From NCBI GenBank assembly GCA_022266195.1, contig WHVY01000008.1, positions 496,001 to 560,000 of the forward strand: a stretch of DNA of 64,000 nucleotides, written 5' to 3'. The notes below the pieces were generated by a model. The model saw only the letters and a list, made by a program, of their open reading frames with translations. It was not told where the DNA came from and did no database searches. Shown here one piece after another: positions 22,161 through 33,036 of this stretch. Each line of letters begins with the position of its first letter. Within the stretch, counting starts at the first letter, position 1. The translations under genes and the position numbers were made by a program. The stretch comes from Tetranychus cinnabarinus. Its lineage: Eukaryota; Arthropoda; Arachnida; Trombidiformes; Tetranychidae.

Positions 22161-24028
22161 CTAATCTTCTATTGGATCCAAAAAATGAGGCAACTGATAA
22201 AAACTTTTGAAAAAGCAATGTTCCATGAAATCAAATCCACGACAAATTTTATCTGGTGGATTCAATATCTGCGGCCAATCAACTTCAATTTGTTTGTCGT
22301 CTGCTTTGAAATAAAACTTGATTGATCGGCCATACCGCTTGCAATAATCCTGAACATAATCAGCAGCTTCTTGAGTGACCCAAAGAGATTCACGAACATC
22401 CAGTAGTGTTAGTTTTGGCAAAATTAATATTAATTGTTTGATGTGCTCATCTTTTAAAGAGGTGCCTCGTATTGCCAAATGCTTTAGATTTGGATATTTT
22501 GACATTAATCTTCGTAGAATATCCCATTCGATTGGTTCGTACTATTAAAATAAAGATTTTTTGTTAGGATTCTTTAAACTATCGCTATGTAAATCTGAAG
22601 CGAAATCCTACTCACAAATTGAATAACTAAATCTTGTAAGTTTGCTTGTTTTATTAAATCATTGACGATAATGCGACAGCAATCAATTTTGACATAAGCA
22701 CTCTGTAATGCTGGGCACGAATCCATGAATACAAATGAACAACAAAAGTCTGTCCAATCATAAGAAGACAACCCCAATTCAACTATCTTGAGATTTGCCA
22801 TTACTGGGCCATTAGAGTAATGATCTGTTCTGTCTAAACATGAAAAGGTTGGTCAACAAACGCTTAAAAAAGGTGATAAAGTAAACCTTCGATTTTTTGC
22901 AAAAAGAGTTACAGTACCTGATGGTTATTTTAAAATAACCGATCAAAACTTACTCATAAAAATCATTAATTGACCGAGTAGCAATAAAGGATCAAATCAA
23001 TAACAAAAATTAAAATTCTCGGTTCAAAATGTGTAGCTAAGTTAAGCTGTTTGTTAGTTTTTGCATAAAATCCTCGGTTTTTTAAAATGTAATTATAATA
23101 CCTTCGCCATTATAAATTTTCAGCCGTTCAAGATTTGGAAAATGGTGTGCGACTTCTGCGAATACATCTAGAGTTGAGTCCCAGAGGTACAATTGTTTCA
23201 TATTTTCATTGATTTCCTTTATGTTTAGATCAATATATCCAGTAGATAACATTTCGAGTTCAGGGTTTTCCGGTATCGATTCAAAATCGGGGCAGGATTC
23301 CATACAGTAATGATGACCATAGATTATTCCTTTCAAAGATTCTGAGTCTCTAATTATTTTAATAATATCTTCGATTGGTGTTTTCCCATTGCGTGTGTAT
23401 AAAAGATCGGCAATCTGTTTTGATGAGATTTGTATAAAAAATAAAACTTTTAGAAACGAAAGTGAATCAATATCAAATCTTTCAACTTACCCTTAAATTT
23501 GGAAGCCATTTGCTCAAAAATGTTACATCAATTGGATCATCTGATTGATGACAAACTGAATCAGGCAAATAATTTGGTTGATCTGAAATTAATAATTTAT
23601 TTTATTAGGAAAATGGTGATAAGCATTAATCAAAATTTAAATCTTACCAATAAAATATTTAACTTTTTTAATTCGAGTAGCAATCAAATTACGCCATTTT
23701 ATACAAACTGTAATCAATATTTGTCAAGTCAATATCAAAAAATAACATAAAATATCCAAATAAGGCGCTTCAATAGTCAGATGATAAACAATATTCATCA
23801 CCAACGAGTATACTATTTGTTCATCACAGAATAGAGGCTTTATTCGTAAAAGCAAGATCTAGCACTCAACAAAAGGTATTTTATTGAGATTTGATCTCTC
23901 ACATTTCACAATTTAAACAAATAGCTTGATTTACACTTACCTTTGAAGCAGTTAATTAAATCCTTTAAATCTTGAATGTTATCAAATATTTCCAGAAAAC
24001 AATCATCTGGAAGCTCATTTATTAACAT
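22161..24028 (-). CDS. F-box/LRR-like family protein m7
   Basis: Exons: 23941-24028, 23648-23707, 23491-23582, 23102-23414, 22616-22833, 22161-22541. They encode 383 residues with all splice sites and phases intact. F-box part: LINELPDDCFLEIFDNIQD, then VCIKW. Exon 4 has a longer loop (HHYCMESCPDFESIPENPE). The last exon carries ICRGFDFMEHCFFK and LPHFLDPIED. No cassette exons and no MITE lie in the exon 3-4 intron. It is the functional sister of pseudogene m3, with shared intron sequences. Predicted role by family: ubiquitin-ligase adaptor, target unknown. Confidence 0.8.
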
Positions 24029-24441
24029 TGTTAAAGTAACTTTGAAATAATAACTTACATTGATTGATAGTTAATAAATCTATAAGTGTTAGACAAACAA
24101 AAACCTTGCATATTTTGCATTTACGAGTACAGACATCTAACGTCAAAAAAAATATTAGAATGATTTTAAAGATTTTTGTTACGATGTCTGTAAATTACGG
24201 TAGCACACAAAAGAATGAGCTCAACTCCTGGGTCAAAGACTTTGACTCATATAGGTTAATGCAATTTTCAGCAAATGCAAATTATTCAAGGTTTGGGTGT
24301 ATCACAGCTAGTCGACTCAGTAGAAATGACAGTTGGGTGGCTTAGCCATGTGAATGACTGAACAATTTTCCAATATTGTCAACCTCACAGCTGAAACAAA
24401 AATTAAGTAGAAAAGATCGAATCATGTTATCATTTGCATTT
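24029..24441. other. Spacer between m7 and m8
   Basis: Related to the m3-m4 spacer, not to S1, apart from its last ~80 bp. It holds a 93-codon plus-strand reading frame (24064-24345) that is not kept in the m3-m4 spacer, so I do not call a gene. Confidence 0.5.
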
Positions 24442-26774
24442 CTATTCATCTATTGGATCCAAAAAATGAGGCAATTTATCAAAACTTTTGAAAAAACAAT
24501 GTTCCATGAAATCGAATCCACGACAAATTTTTTCTCGTCGATTTAATGACTGTGGCCAATCAGATTTAATTTGTTTATCGTCTTTTTTGAAATAAAACTT
24601 GATTGATCGACCATGCTGTGCACAAAAATCCTGAACATAATCAGTAGTTTTTCTAGTGTCTTTATGAGATTGACGAATATCAAGTAGAATAAGTTTTGGC
24701 AGAATTAATATTAATTGCTCGATGTGTTTCTTTCCTAACCATATTTTTCGCAATGACAAATGCTTTAGATTTGGATACTTCGACATTAACATGGGTAGTT
24801 CCTCCCAATTGGTTGGTTTATACTATTAGTATAGAGAAAAGTGTCAATCCGTTAAAATACTATTCGATTAAATAAAATTACAATGAGAAAAAATTGTTGA
24901 AGCTCAAGCAAAATCATACTCACATTTTGAATAACCAAATCTTGTAAGTTTGCGTTTTTTACTGAATAATTAATGACAATGCGACTGCAATCAATTTTGA
25001 TATGAGCACTCTGCAATGCTGGGCACGAATCCATGAATAAAAATGAACTGCAGCATGCATGGCAATCCTCATCACGAGAAGATCCAGCCAGTTCAACTAT
25101 TTTAAGATTTGCCATTACTGGACCATCAGAGTAATAATCTGTCGGCTCTAAACATGAAAAGGGTTGGTTAAGAAACAACTATAAAGATACTGAAATATCA
25201 TATGAAATTGTAATATATTATGAAAATACCTTTAGAACTAGAAATTCTCAGCCTTTCAAGATTTGGAAAACAATGGGCCACTTCTTTGAATTCATCGAGA
25301 GTAGAGTTCCAAAGGTTCAATTGTTTCACAGTTTCATTGATTTTAATTTTGTACGAATTAATAATTCTGGTAGATAGCATTTCGAGGTTAGCTTTTTGCG
25401 GCATCAATTTGAGATTCAAATAATCCCCACAGATTATTCCTTTCAAAGATTCTGAGTTTCTGATTAGTTTGTCAATATCTTCGATTGGTGGTTTTACATG
25501 AGATGGGTATGAAAGGTTGGCAATCTGTTTTGATAAGATTTGTATAAAAATAAAACCAGTAAAGAGTCAAAGTGAAATAATGTCGAATCTCAATCAAGTC
25601 TGCATCAAATGTAAACTTACCCTTAAATTTGAAAACCATTCTACCAAAGATGTTATATCATCTGGCTCATCTGATTGAAGATTCACATTATATTCCACAA
25701 ATTTGTGAAGCTATTATGATAAAATTTGTATAAAAACAACAGAAAACAATGAAAAGAAATTCAATCAAATAAAAATATAAAAGTTTGTCAACAGACCACA
25801 AAATCTGGAAACAATTTGATTATCCATGATTCTTCAATCGGTTCCTTCAATGTGTCTCTGATTAGTTTAGCGATATCTTCCTTTGGTACGTTTTCAAAAA
25901 ATGGGTATGAAAAGTCGAAAATCTGTTATGATAAAATTGTTTGAAAAATAAGTAAAAATGAGAGTAAAATAATGTCAAATCTGTCAACTTACTTTTAAAT
26001 TTGGAAACCATTTGCTCAAAAATGCTACATCAATCGGCTTATTTGATTGTTGAGAAACAGAATCAGGCAAATGATTTGGTCGGTCTGAAAATAACAAGTG
26101 ATTTCCTTAGTCAAAAGGTTAAAAAGGAGCATTATTCAAAATTTATAAATCTTACCAATAAAATATTTAACTTTTTTATTCCGAGCAACAATCAAATTAC
26201 TCCATTTTTCGCAAACTGAAATTGAAATTTATCAAATTACTAGTAAATTAGCAAAACATAACTATAATATTAGCAGTCAAATAGCGCGCTTTTACAGCCA
26301 AACAATACAATATTCATCACAAGATAACAAACGAGGTTTCAATAAAACCGTTTCTTTCACATAAAAGTTTTACATCATTCATCGTATTGTAATTTCATTT
26401 ATCGGATTGTGATTTTTTATGATTTCTATAAATTATTCCAATATACTTATTGTAATATACACAGGAGTGATTTTTTGGCCCTTGTTAAAATCGATTTCAC
26501 CGTCATATCGATGAGATTCAATTGTTTGCGATCATCTTATTTTTTAAGTTTGTTAACAAAATACTAGCTGAACACCGAAATCACTAGATGGCGTCTGACA
26601 AAAAAAGGATTGCCTTAAACGATTACTCCTGTGTTTATAGTAATTAGATTTTTACAATATGAATAAATAGCATAATGCACACTTACCTTTGAAGCAGTTT
26701 ATCAAATCTTCTAAATCTTGAATGAAATCAAAAATAGTCAGCAAACAATCATCTGGAAGTTCATTTATAAACAT
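24442..26774 (-). CDS. F-box/LRR-like family protein m8
   Basis: Exons: 26687-26774, 26156-26215, 25993-26084, 25230-25524, 24924-25147, 24442-24822. They give 379 residues. F-box part: FINELPDDCLLTIFDFIQD. Tail: ICRGFDFMEHCFFK, LPHFLDPIDE. Sister of m1: the introns around the cassettes are nearly identical, and m8 holds the empty site for MITE-A. Cassettes 3b (25797-25922) and 3c (25621-25710) both have AG acceptors and GT donors here, so the longest in-frame product would be 451 residues. Exon 3 ends in AAA before GTAAGT. Predicted SCF adaptor by family analogy. Confidence 0.8.
25621..25922 (-). other. Two exon cassettes of m8, both with intact splice sites
   Basis: 3b: 25797-25922, 42 codons, exon-4-like head (IFDFSYPFFENVPKEDIAKL) and exon-3-like tail (ESWIIKLFPDF), donor GTCTGT. 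3c: 25621-25710, 30 codons, acceptor ATAATAG, donor GTAAGT, tail SDEPDDITSLVEWFSNLR. Both are phase 0-0. This is the best-preserved set in the window. Confidence 0.6.
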
Positions 26775-26814
26775 TGTTAAATCAATTTTAAAATGGTAGC
26801 TATAAAAGTAAACA

Positions 26815-27125
26815 ACTTTAATCTTATCAATTTCTAGTTGCAACTATGATAAGAATTAGAAACCACAGCTGATCGACTTAGTCGAAAAATCAGTTGAATG
26901 TTCAACGGCTTAGCCGTGCAAATGATTTTAAATAAAATCCAATAAAATTTTATATTGGAATTGTAAGATTTAAAGTGCGTTTTTACAATAACGCCAAGAT
27001 TAACGAACTTTTTTCGGGTGCTCGAAATATCGGGTTGAAAAGTTAACCAAGATGGTGAATTTTCTGAAGATAGCAACTTTTCTTTCAATATCGCACACCT
27101 CGTATCTGAAACGAAAATTGTTAAC
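26815..27125. repeat. Intergenic repeat S1, copy 5
   Basis: Spacer unit between m8 and m9, including the CGGCTTAGCCG palindrome. Confidence 0.75.
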
Positions 27126-27180
27126 ATGGGATTGACATTTCAAAAGATCATGTTATTGAATTATGTTATAATTTGCATTT

Positions 27181-28621
27181 CTAATCATCTATTGGATCCA
27201 ACAAATGAGGCAAGTCATCAAAATCTTTGAAAAAACAATTTTCCATGAAATCAAATCCAAGGCAAATTTTATCTGGTGGATTCAATAACTGAGCCCAATC
27301 AGATTCAATTTGTTTGTCGTCTTTTTTGAAATAAAACTTGATTGATCGGCCATACTGCTTACAATAATCCTGGACATGATTAGCACTTTCTACAGTGACT
27401 CCAGGAGATTGGCGAATATCAAGTAGAGTAAGTTTTGGCAAAATTAATATTAATTGTTTGATGTCTTCATCATTTAAATACGCATTTCGAATTGCCAAAT
27501 GCTTTATATTTGGATACTTCGACATTGCTCTTGATAGTTGATACCTTTTGGGTGGTTCACGCTATTAGAATAGAGAAAAGAGTCAATTTGTCAAAACACT
27601 GAACGAATGATAAAAATTAAAATATAAAAATTGCTTTGTGAATCACAAGCAAAATAATACTCACAAATTGAATAACTAAATCTTGTAAGTTTGCACGTTT
27701 TATTGAATCATCGAAGGTAATTATGCCCAAGCAACCAATTTTGAGATGCGCACTCTGTAATGCTGGGCAAGAATCCATGAATGCAAATGAACAGCATGTG
27801 AAATCGTAATCAGCGTATTCAACTATTTTAAGATTTTCCAATACTAATCCATTATACCCATAATCTGTTGCGTCTAAATATGACATGGGTCGGTTAACAT
27901 ATAATCTTTCAAGATTTGGAAAATAATGGGCCACTTCTTTGAATTCTTCTAGAGTAGGACACCAAAGGTGCAATTGTTTCACAGTTACATTGATTTCACT
28001 CATGCTTGGAACAATAAATCCGGTGGATAACATTTCGAATTTGAGGTTAGCATTCAATTTGCAATCTAAATATTGCTCACAGATTATTCCTTTCAGAGAT
28101 TCAAAGTCTCTAAATAGTTTAGCGATATCTACCTTTGGTGCATTTGAATAAAGTGCGTACGACAAGTCGAGAACCTGTTATGATAAAATTTGGATATTGT
28201 AACATTGAAAGTAAAATACAGTGAATTATCTCTGAATTCATATTATTTTAACAAAGAAAACCTTTGCTTTAGGAAAGAAAAAGTTAATCTGTTTAGAGAT
28301 GTGACTATCATAATCTGACTTCAGATTTAAATAAAGAAGCTCAAGTTTGGCAAAGTTATTGAGCATTGATTTCATTCTGAAAGTTGCTTACATTGTATGA
28401 TTATCTCGAGCTCTAAATAGATAACTTTTGTTTCCTAAAGCAAAGATTTTCTTCGTTAAAACAATATGAATTCAATGAGAATTTACTGAATAGTAACAAA
28501 AAAAATAATACAATCTGTCAACAAACCCTCAAATTTGGAAACAATTTGGTCAAACAGGTTAAATCAATAGGTGGCTGCTTTAAGCGATGGAAAACATAAT
28601 CAGGTGAATTATGCGGTTTAT
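27181..28621 (-). pseudogene. F-box/LRR-like gene m9, F-box lost, exons 4 and 5 fused
   Basis: Recognisable exons: exon 3 at 28527-28621, a fused exon 4-5 at 27665-28174 (170 codons, no stop) and exon 6 at 27181-27561. In the fused exon FPNLERL is followed by YVNRPMSYLDATDY. The residues VNRPMSYL are the translation of what is intron end in the paralogs (GTTAACCAACCCTTTTCATG-like). A deletion removed the end of exon 4, the donor and most of the intron, and the remainder reads in frame. Exons 1 and 2 are absent: upstream of exon 3 the sequence becomes the repeat at 28677-28840. The F-box is therefore missing. MITE-B lies in the exon 3-4 intron. Confidence 0.8.
28219..28487. mobile_element. MITE-B copy in m9 intron
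   Basis: Begins CAGTGAATTATC after TA at 28217-28218. The right end is a diverged CAGTAAATTC form near 28487. Inner arms TTTAACAAAGAAAACC near 28247 and complement near 28455. Same intron position as in m2, m6 and p4. Confidence 0.75.
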
Positions 28622-28676
28622 CTGCAATTAATTTTTGATCCATTTTATAAAGAATACACACGAGAATAAGTATTGA

Positions 28677-28840
28677 TCGATATCGTTAGCGTAAAATTAT
28701 CAGCAACAGGTTGAATTAAATCTTAGACCCTTTAAGCGATTATGAAACAGATTTTATTCAAAATAGAGCTACTCTCGAAGTTAAATGCAATCGAAGAATA
28801 TGCGAACAAATTTAGTTACAATTATAAAATTCTAAAGAAT
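28677..28840. repeat. Repeat shared with 21763-21920
   Basis: Direct match to 21763-21920 at good identity, including GAGCTACTCTCGAAGTT and AAGAATATGCGAACAAATTT. It marks the breakpoint at which m9 lost exons 1-2, and may have taken part in that rearrangement. Confidence 0.65.
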
Positions 28841-28892
28841 CAAAAAATTGAATAATTAAATATTTAAAATGCTATAATGAAAACCAATCAAT

Positions 28893-31874
28893 TCAATCAG
28901 AATCGGATAATTCTAATTCAGTTTCTGCTTCTTCCTCTTCATCATTCTTAATCTTTTCTTCGTCTTCTTCCAGGTCTTCGTCATCGTCTACAATAAAATC
29001 GTCGATATCGTCATCCTCGTCTTCATCTTCTTCATCGCTTGTATCTTTACCTTTTTTCGATTTTCTTTTGTTTGACTTTTTAGTTGGAGCTGAGCTTTTT
29101 GTTTTATTTGCTTTACTTGGACCTTTTCTCCGTTTTTTGGCATACATTGATAGAATCGTATCAATGTCATCCAGAGTTATCCCAGAACTTTTCACTGCTT
29201 CTGTATCCTCTGACTGGTCTCGATTATATTTGAGTTTAACTTGTTCCTTAATAAGAACACCTACAATGAGTTTCTTCCAATTGCCATAAATACGTTTCTC
29301 TCGTTTCTCCAGCTCTCGTTTTCTTATGTTCATTTGTTCCTCTTCCCAAGCAGCTTTAAGTGTATCAGCAAACTCTTCACAAACCACAAAACCTTCGAAG
29401 ACTGGATGAACTCCGGCTCCCCCCGAGCAATTATCAAATCCAACTACTGCTGGGGCACAATCAATCTTTAATTTATTAGCAATCCTAATAAGTCCAGGAA
29501 GCTGAAGGTAAACTGTTCCTTTTGGTAACATGCATGGTTGAAATAGTTCAACATTGCCGTATTGATTTCTCGGAACTTTACCATCTTTGGCCTCTGGTGG
29601 GATGTACGGATCTGTTTGCCATTCACCAAATAGCTCTAAAGGAAGATCACGCAAAAAGTCTCCCAAATTTCGGTCCCATTTTTTTCTCTTTATAGACATT
29701 TTGTATGGTTCCTCATTAGAACGAACGACTCTCGCCTGTCTCATCCAATATTCTTTTGAATGAACATCTTTAACACATCCACGAGCATAAACAGGTTCAC
29801 CTCGAAAATTACCCAATGTTGGTGAATCTGGTGGGTAGATTACTTCATACTTGAGAAGGTGTTTTTTGAGCACATAAAGAGGATGATTTTTAAAATCACT
29901 TAAAGTTGTAGGCATCGGTCTGTCAGCAAATATTTCAGCCAATTCTTTATCTTCTCTTTTCTCTTGGCGAGTTCGCTTACGAGGTCTGAAAAAGGAAAGA
30001 GTCTCGGTCCACCAATCTTCATCAATACGAGAACGACGAAACTTGCAAGAAGCAAAATCTGAACAATATCTTTGTGAGACATCCTTAACGTGAGAAAAGT
30101 TATCCCAAGAGACGACATACAACAGAGGATTGTGTGATCTTTTTTCAATTTTACTAGGATTATCCCATGTTCCTGATTCAACGTCCACACAAATCCACTT
30201 TTCTTCCGTTTCAACATAAATCTCGCACCAGTATTCGAGTAGATTTTTATCTTCAGTAGTTTTAACTACCATCAAATCATTGGAGTCATCTTCACTTATA
30301 ATTGATTTATTTTCTACTTTAAGCACTTTTGTTTTTTGTTTTCCTTTCCCTTTACCTTTGCCTTTGGCTTTCGACCTTTTTTCATCATCAGAGTCCATTT
30401 CGTAATCTTCATCCTCTTCATCAGAGCTTTTTTTCCGCTTTTTTCCTCGACTTGAGCTGGTATTACTAGTTTTCTTAGTTTTTGAATCATTTTTTCCTGC
30501 ATTTAATTTATCACTGGGTAGTTTTTTGTCGGCAGTTTTGTTGCTTGGTTTTGACTTGGGCTTGGAAGGCTCTTCAGGGTCATCTTTGGAACTTTTGGCT
30601 TTTGATCTTTGCTTCTCAGTCATTATTAAGTTATCAGGTTTGATTGGGATAGGATTTAGAGCATAACATAGCCTCAATTGAATTTTGGGAGAATAAATAC
30701 GAAGGAAGGCCAAGAACATGAGAACATATGCGACTTGAGAATGAACAACGTTAGTTTCAAATGCTTCAGTCAGTGAATCAAGGAGATCTGTTTTTGACCT
30801 AGGTTTTTTTTCCAGATTAAACCATGAGCGAAACCAATTGGTGAAATCTCGGACGAAGAGTAAATTTATCTTTTTAAGGTCAAAAGTAAAAGAAGTAAGA
30901 TGAGAAAGCGCTAAGGATGATATGAGTGGGTGGTATGTAAGTCGATTGAGGTAAAACCCTCGACTCAACAAGCAAAGTAGGTGAGTTTTATGCATCTCAA
31001 CCTGTAACTCTTTTTTCATTCGATTAATTTGCTGTCGAAGGAGCTCATCTACATCAACCTGTTTTTTACGCCTTTTTTTGTTAAATATCTTTGGTCCATC
31101 AATAGTAATTTGAACTCCTTGTTCAGGTAATTGTGGCTTGTAGTTTTCAAGAGCATCTTCATCGTCAGCAATTTGAGCTTCTTCCACTTCTTCCCAATCA
31201 TCAGCATCAGAGTCTTCATCAGAATCACTGTTACCATCATGGTTCTTTTCATCGCTATTATTATAGTCCTGGCTGTTTTCATCGTTTTCATCTTTATTTC
31301 CATTAACAACAATAGAGGACGAATTTTTCGACAAGTTTCGATTAACACTCCTTCTAGATCTTGTAACACTTTTTGAAGTTGACGGTTCATTTAGAGAATC
31401 TTTATGGTAATTCCCTATATCACACGATACTGATTCTGGCTTCTGATTATTTCCAATATTCTTTTTACTTGTAACCTCTTTTTTCCTTTTTTTACCTTTA
31501 GAAGTGGACGGTTCATCGGCAATATCTTCAAAATCAAGTTTAGCTCCATTTTGTTTATCTGAAAAGGTTACATCATTTGAAGATTCGACAGCATTTTGCT
31601 TCTTACTCTTTGAAACTCTGCTTCTGGTCTTTCTTTTTGAGGTAGTTGGTTCATTTGAATCATCTTCGTGAGCCTTTAAAACTTCATCCTCCACCAATAC
31701 TGAAGATGGTATATCTTTAACATCCTGTTTAGTGATTCTCACAGTCTTGGACCTACCTCTTGTACGTCTGGTTGTGGTAGGTAATTCACTAGGGACATTA
31801 CTTTGTGAATCAGCTCCTTCAGATTCAATATTATCAAAATATGGTGATTTGGTTCTACGTCTTTTAGGTCCCAT
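28893..31874 (-). CDS. XPC: XPC / Rad4-type DNA damage recognition protein
   Basis: A 993-residue single ORF starting MGPKRRRTK. An in-frame upstream ATG would add 20 hydrophobic residues (MTFICFFLLI...), unlikely for a nuclear protein. Residues ~1-270 are Lys/Ser-rich and acidic. From ~285 a Rad4 transglutaminase-like fold begins (THLLCLLSRGFYLNR), split by a Lys/Ser-rich low-complexity linker and resuming with YWCEIYVETEEKWICVDVE. The beta-hairpin domains follow: BHD1 near 658-710 (HPLYVLKKHLLKYEVIYP), BHD2 to ~770, BHD3 ~775-850 (GTVYLQLPGL, PAVVGFDNC, HPVFEGFVVC). The tail is acidic. XPC finds helix-distorting lesions and starts global-genome nucleotide excision repair in the nucleus. Human XPC is 940 residues. 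No intron is seen. Confidence 0.95.
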   Translation of the reverse strand: MGPKRRRTKSPYFDNIESEGADSQSNVPSELPTTTRRTRGRSKTVRITKQDVKDIPSSVLVEDEVLKAHEDDSNEPTTSKRKTRSRVSKSKKQNAVESSNDVTFSDKQNGAKLDFEDIADEPSTSKGKKRKKEVTSKKNIGNNQKPESVSCDIGNYHKDSLNEPSTSKSVTRSRRSVNRNLSKNSSSIVVNGNKDENDENSQDYNNSDEKNHDGNSDSDEDSDADDWEEVEEAQIADDEDALENYKPQLPEQGVQITIDGPKIFNKKRRKKQVDVDELLRQQINRMKKELQVEMHKTHLLCLLSRGFYLNRLTYHPLISSLALSHLTSFTFDLKKINLLFVRDFTNWFRSWFNLEKKPRSKTDLLDSLTEAFETNVVHSQVAYVLMFLAFLRIYSPKIQLRLCYALNPIPIKPDNLIMTEKQRSKAKSSKDDPEEPSKPKSKPSNKTADKKLPSDKLNAGKNDSKTKKTSNTSSSRGKKRKKSSDEEDEDYEMDSDDEKRSKAKGKGKGKGKQKTKVLKVENKSIISEDDSNDLMVVKTTEDKNLLEYWCEIYVETEEKWICVDVESGTWDNPSKIEKRSHNPLLYVVSWDNFSHVKDVSQRYCSDFASCKFRRSRIDEDWWTETLSFFRPRKRTRQEKREDKELAEIFADRPMPTTLSDFKNHPLYVLKKHLLKYEVIYPPDSPTLGNFRGEPVYARGCVKDVHSKEYWMRQARVVRSNEEPYKMSIKRKKWDRNLGDFLRDLPLELFGEWQTDPYIPPEAKDGKVPRNQYGNVELFQPCMLPKGTVYLQLPGLIRIANKLKIDCAPAVVGFDNCSGGAGVHPVFEGFVVCEEFADTLKAAWEEEQMNIRKRELEKREKRIYGNWKKLIVGVLIKEQVKLKYNRDQSEDTEAVKSSGITLDDIDTILSMYAKKRRKGPSKANKTKSSAPTKKSNKRKSKKGKDTSDEEDEDEDDDIDDFIVDDDEDLEEDEEKIKNDEEEEAETELELSDSD

Positions 31875-32406
31875 AAATAATTGACAATCAAAACAAAACA
31901 CAATAATCAACAAGAAAAAACAAATGAAAGTCACATTTTAGTTCAAAAATAACTATTTAAAAGGCGGTTTAATGTGTTCAAAAAACAAAAAAATAAGAGA
32001 AACCTTGAAAACAGCTAATGCCATCTGTAGTCTCTTGTGATACAAGGTTATATGTTTTTGGACATTAGTGCATTGGGAAGCATCACAAGGTCTAATCATT
32101 AAAATACAGTCATGTGATAATTAGATCACAGTTCAAAAGATTAAAATATACAAGTTTATGTGTAGCGTGACTCATAATTTTTTGAACATAAAAGAAACAG
32201 CAAAAACAAAAATATCTGCAAATGAACATATATAAATATATAAGAATATACATTTACATGTATTTTTTCATCTTTTTTTATATTTTAAATATTTATATCT
32301 GTAATTATAGATGCATTTGATTATTTATATATGTATAGTATGCATATTTTTGTTTTCATAATTGGCGTTTTGGGAAGTTACTTTGAATTTTTTCTTTGAT
32401 CAAAAA
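31875..32406. other. XPC upstream / Jun downstream spacer
   Basis: Very AT-rich, with runs of ATATAT and TTTATATATG near 32220-32345. It must hold the XPC promoter and the Jun 3' UTR. No TATA box or poly(A) signal can be chosen with confidence. Confidence 0.5.
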
Positions 32407-33036
32407 TCAGTAGGTTAAATCTATAACACCGGAGTTTTTGATCCTTTCTACAAGGAGTCTTTGGAGAGTGTCGATTTCGTCTTGGTATTTTTTGATATTC
32501 TCCGTTAAAGTTTCCTTTTGTTTAATTAGTTGAGCTTTTTTGGCTTCAAGTTCGGTAATTTTTTGAATCTTTTTGTTACGGCACTTGGCTGCTGCTTGAC
32601 GATTCCTCTCTCGTTTTCTTTCCAATTTCAACTTGTCTTCATCAGGTAACGTAGATCCATTGCTGTTGCTGTTGTTGCTAATATTATTGATGGTATCATT
32701 AGATGAAATATTATTGTTATTGTCACTACTGTCGGTATTATTACTGTGGTTACTACTTTCCATAGTGGGTAAGACTTCGAGAGCAGGGGTTAGATTAGGT
32801 ATTGTTGGAGGAAATTGAGCAACCATTGAATCTAATTGTGGACTGGAGATGATTACTTTGTTTAAATCAGGTGTTTGTAGAAAATCTGCATGATTTACGC
32901 GCTTGAGATCCAAAAAAGTAGGCTTCGGAAGTTTACGATGAGATGATTGCCACCCTAAATCACCAGGTATCTTAGTTTTGGTTGCACCATTTTCCTGTGA
33001 TATCTGGTTTTTTTCTCCATCATCTGAATTTGCCAT
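32407..33036 (-). CDS. Jun/AP-1-type bZIP transcription factor
   Basis: 209 residues, single ORF. The C-terminal bZIP spans ~140-200: basic region KRERNRQAAAKCRNKKIQK with the N-x7-R-like contacts, then a leucine zipper (ITELEAKKAQLIKQKETL...). The N-terminal part holds FLQTPDLNKVIISSPQLD, which matches the JNK phosphorylation segment of Jun proteins (TPDL and SSPQL). Between them lies an Asn/Ser-rich low-complexity stretch (codons AAT/AGT). It would act in the nucleus as part of AP-1 dimers in stress and developmental signalling. It is shorter than typical Jun (about 270-330 residues). The basic region AAAKCRNKK also resembles ATF3/JDP2, so the subfamily is not settled, but the JNK-site segment favours Jun. 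Confidence 0.82.
   Translation of the reverse strand: MANSDDGEKNQISQENGATKTKIPGDLGWQSSHRKLPKPTFLDLKRVNHADFLQTPDLNKVIISSPQLDSMVAQFPPTIPNLTPALEVLPTMESSNHSNNTDSSDNNNNISSNDTINNISNNSNSNGSTLPDEDKLKLERKRERNRQAAAKCRNKKIQKITELEAKKAQLIKQKETLTENIKKYQDEIDTLQRLLVERIKNSGVIDLTY

Noticed and set aside
24064..24345. 93-residue plus-strand ORF between m7 and m8
   Set aside because: The related spacer at 8334-8739 does not keep the frame open, so there is no sign of coding constraint.
31875..31934. 20-residue hydrophobic N-terminal extension of XPC (signal-peptide-like)
   Set aside because: XPC is nuclear. The next ATG (MGPKRRR) gives a typical basic start, and the upstream stretch is AT-rich leader sequence.
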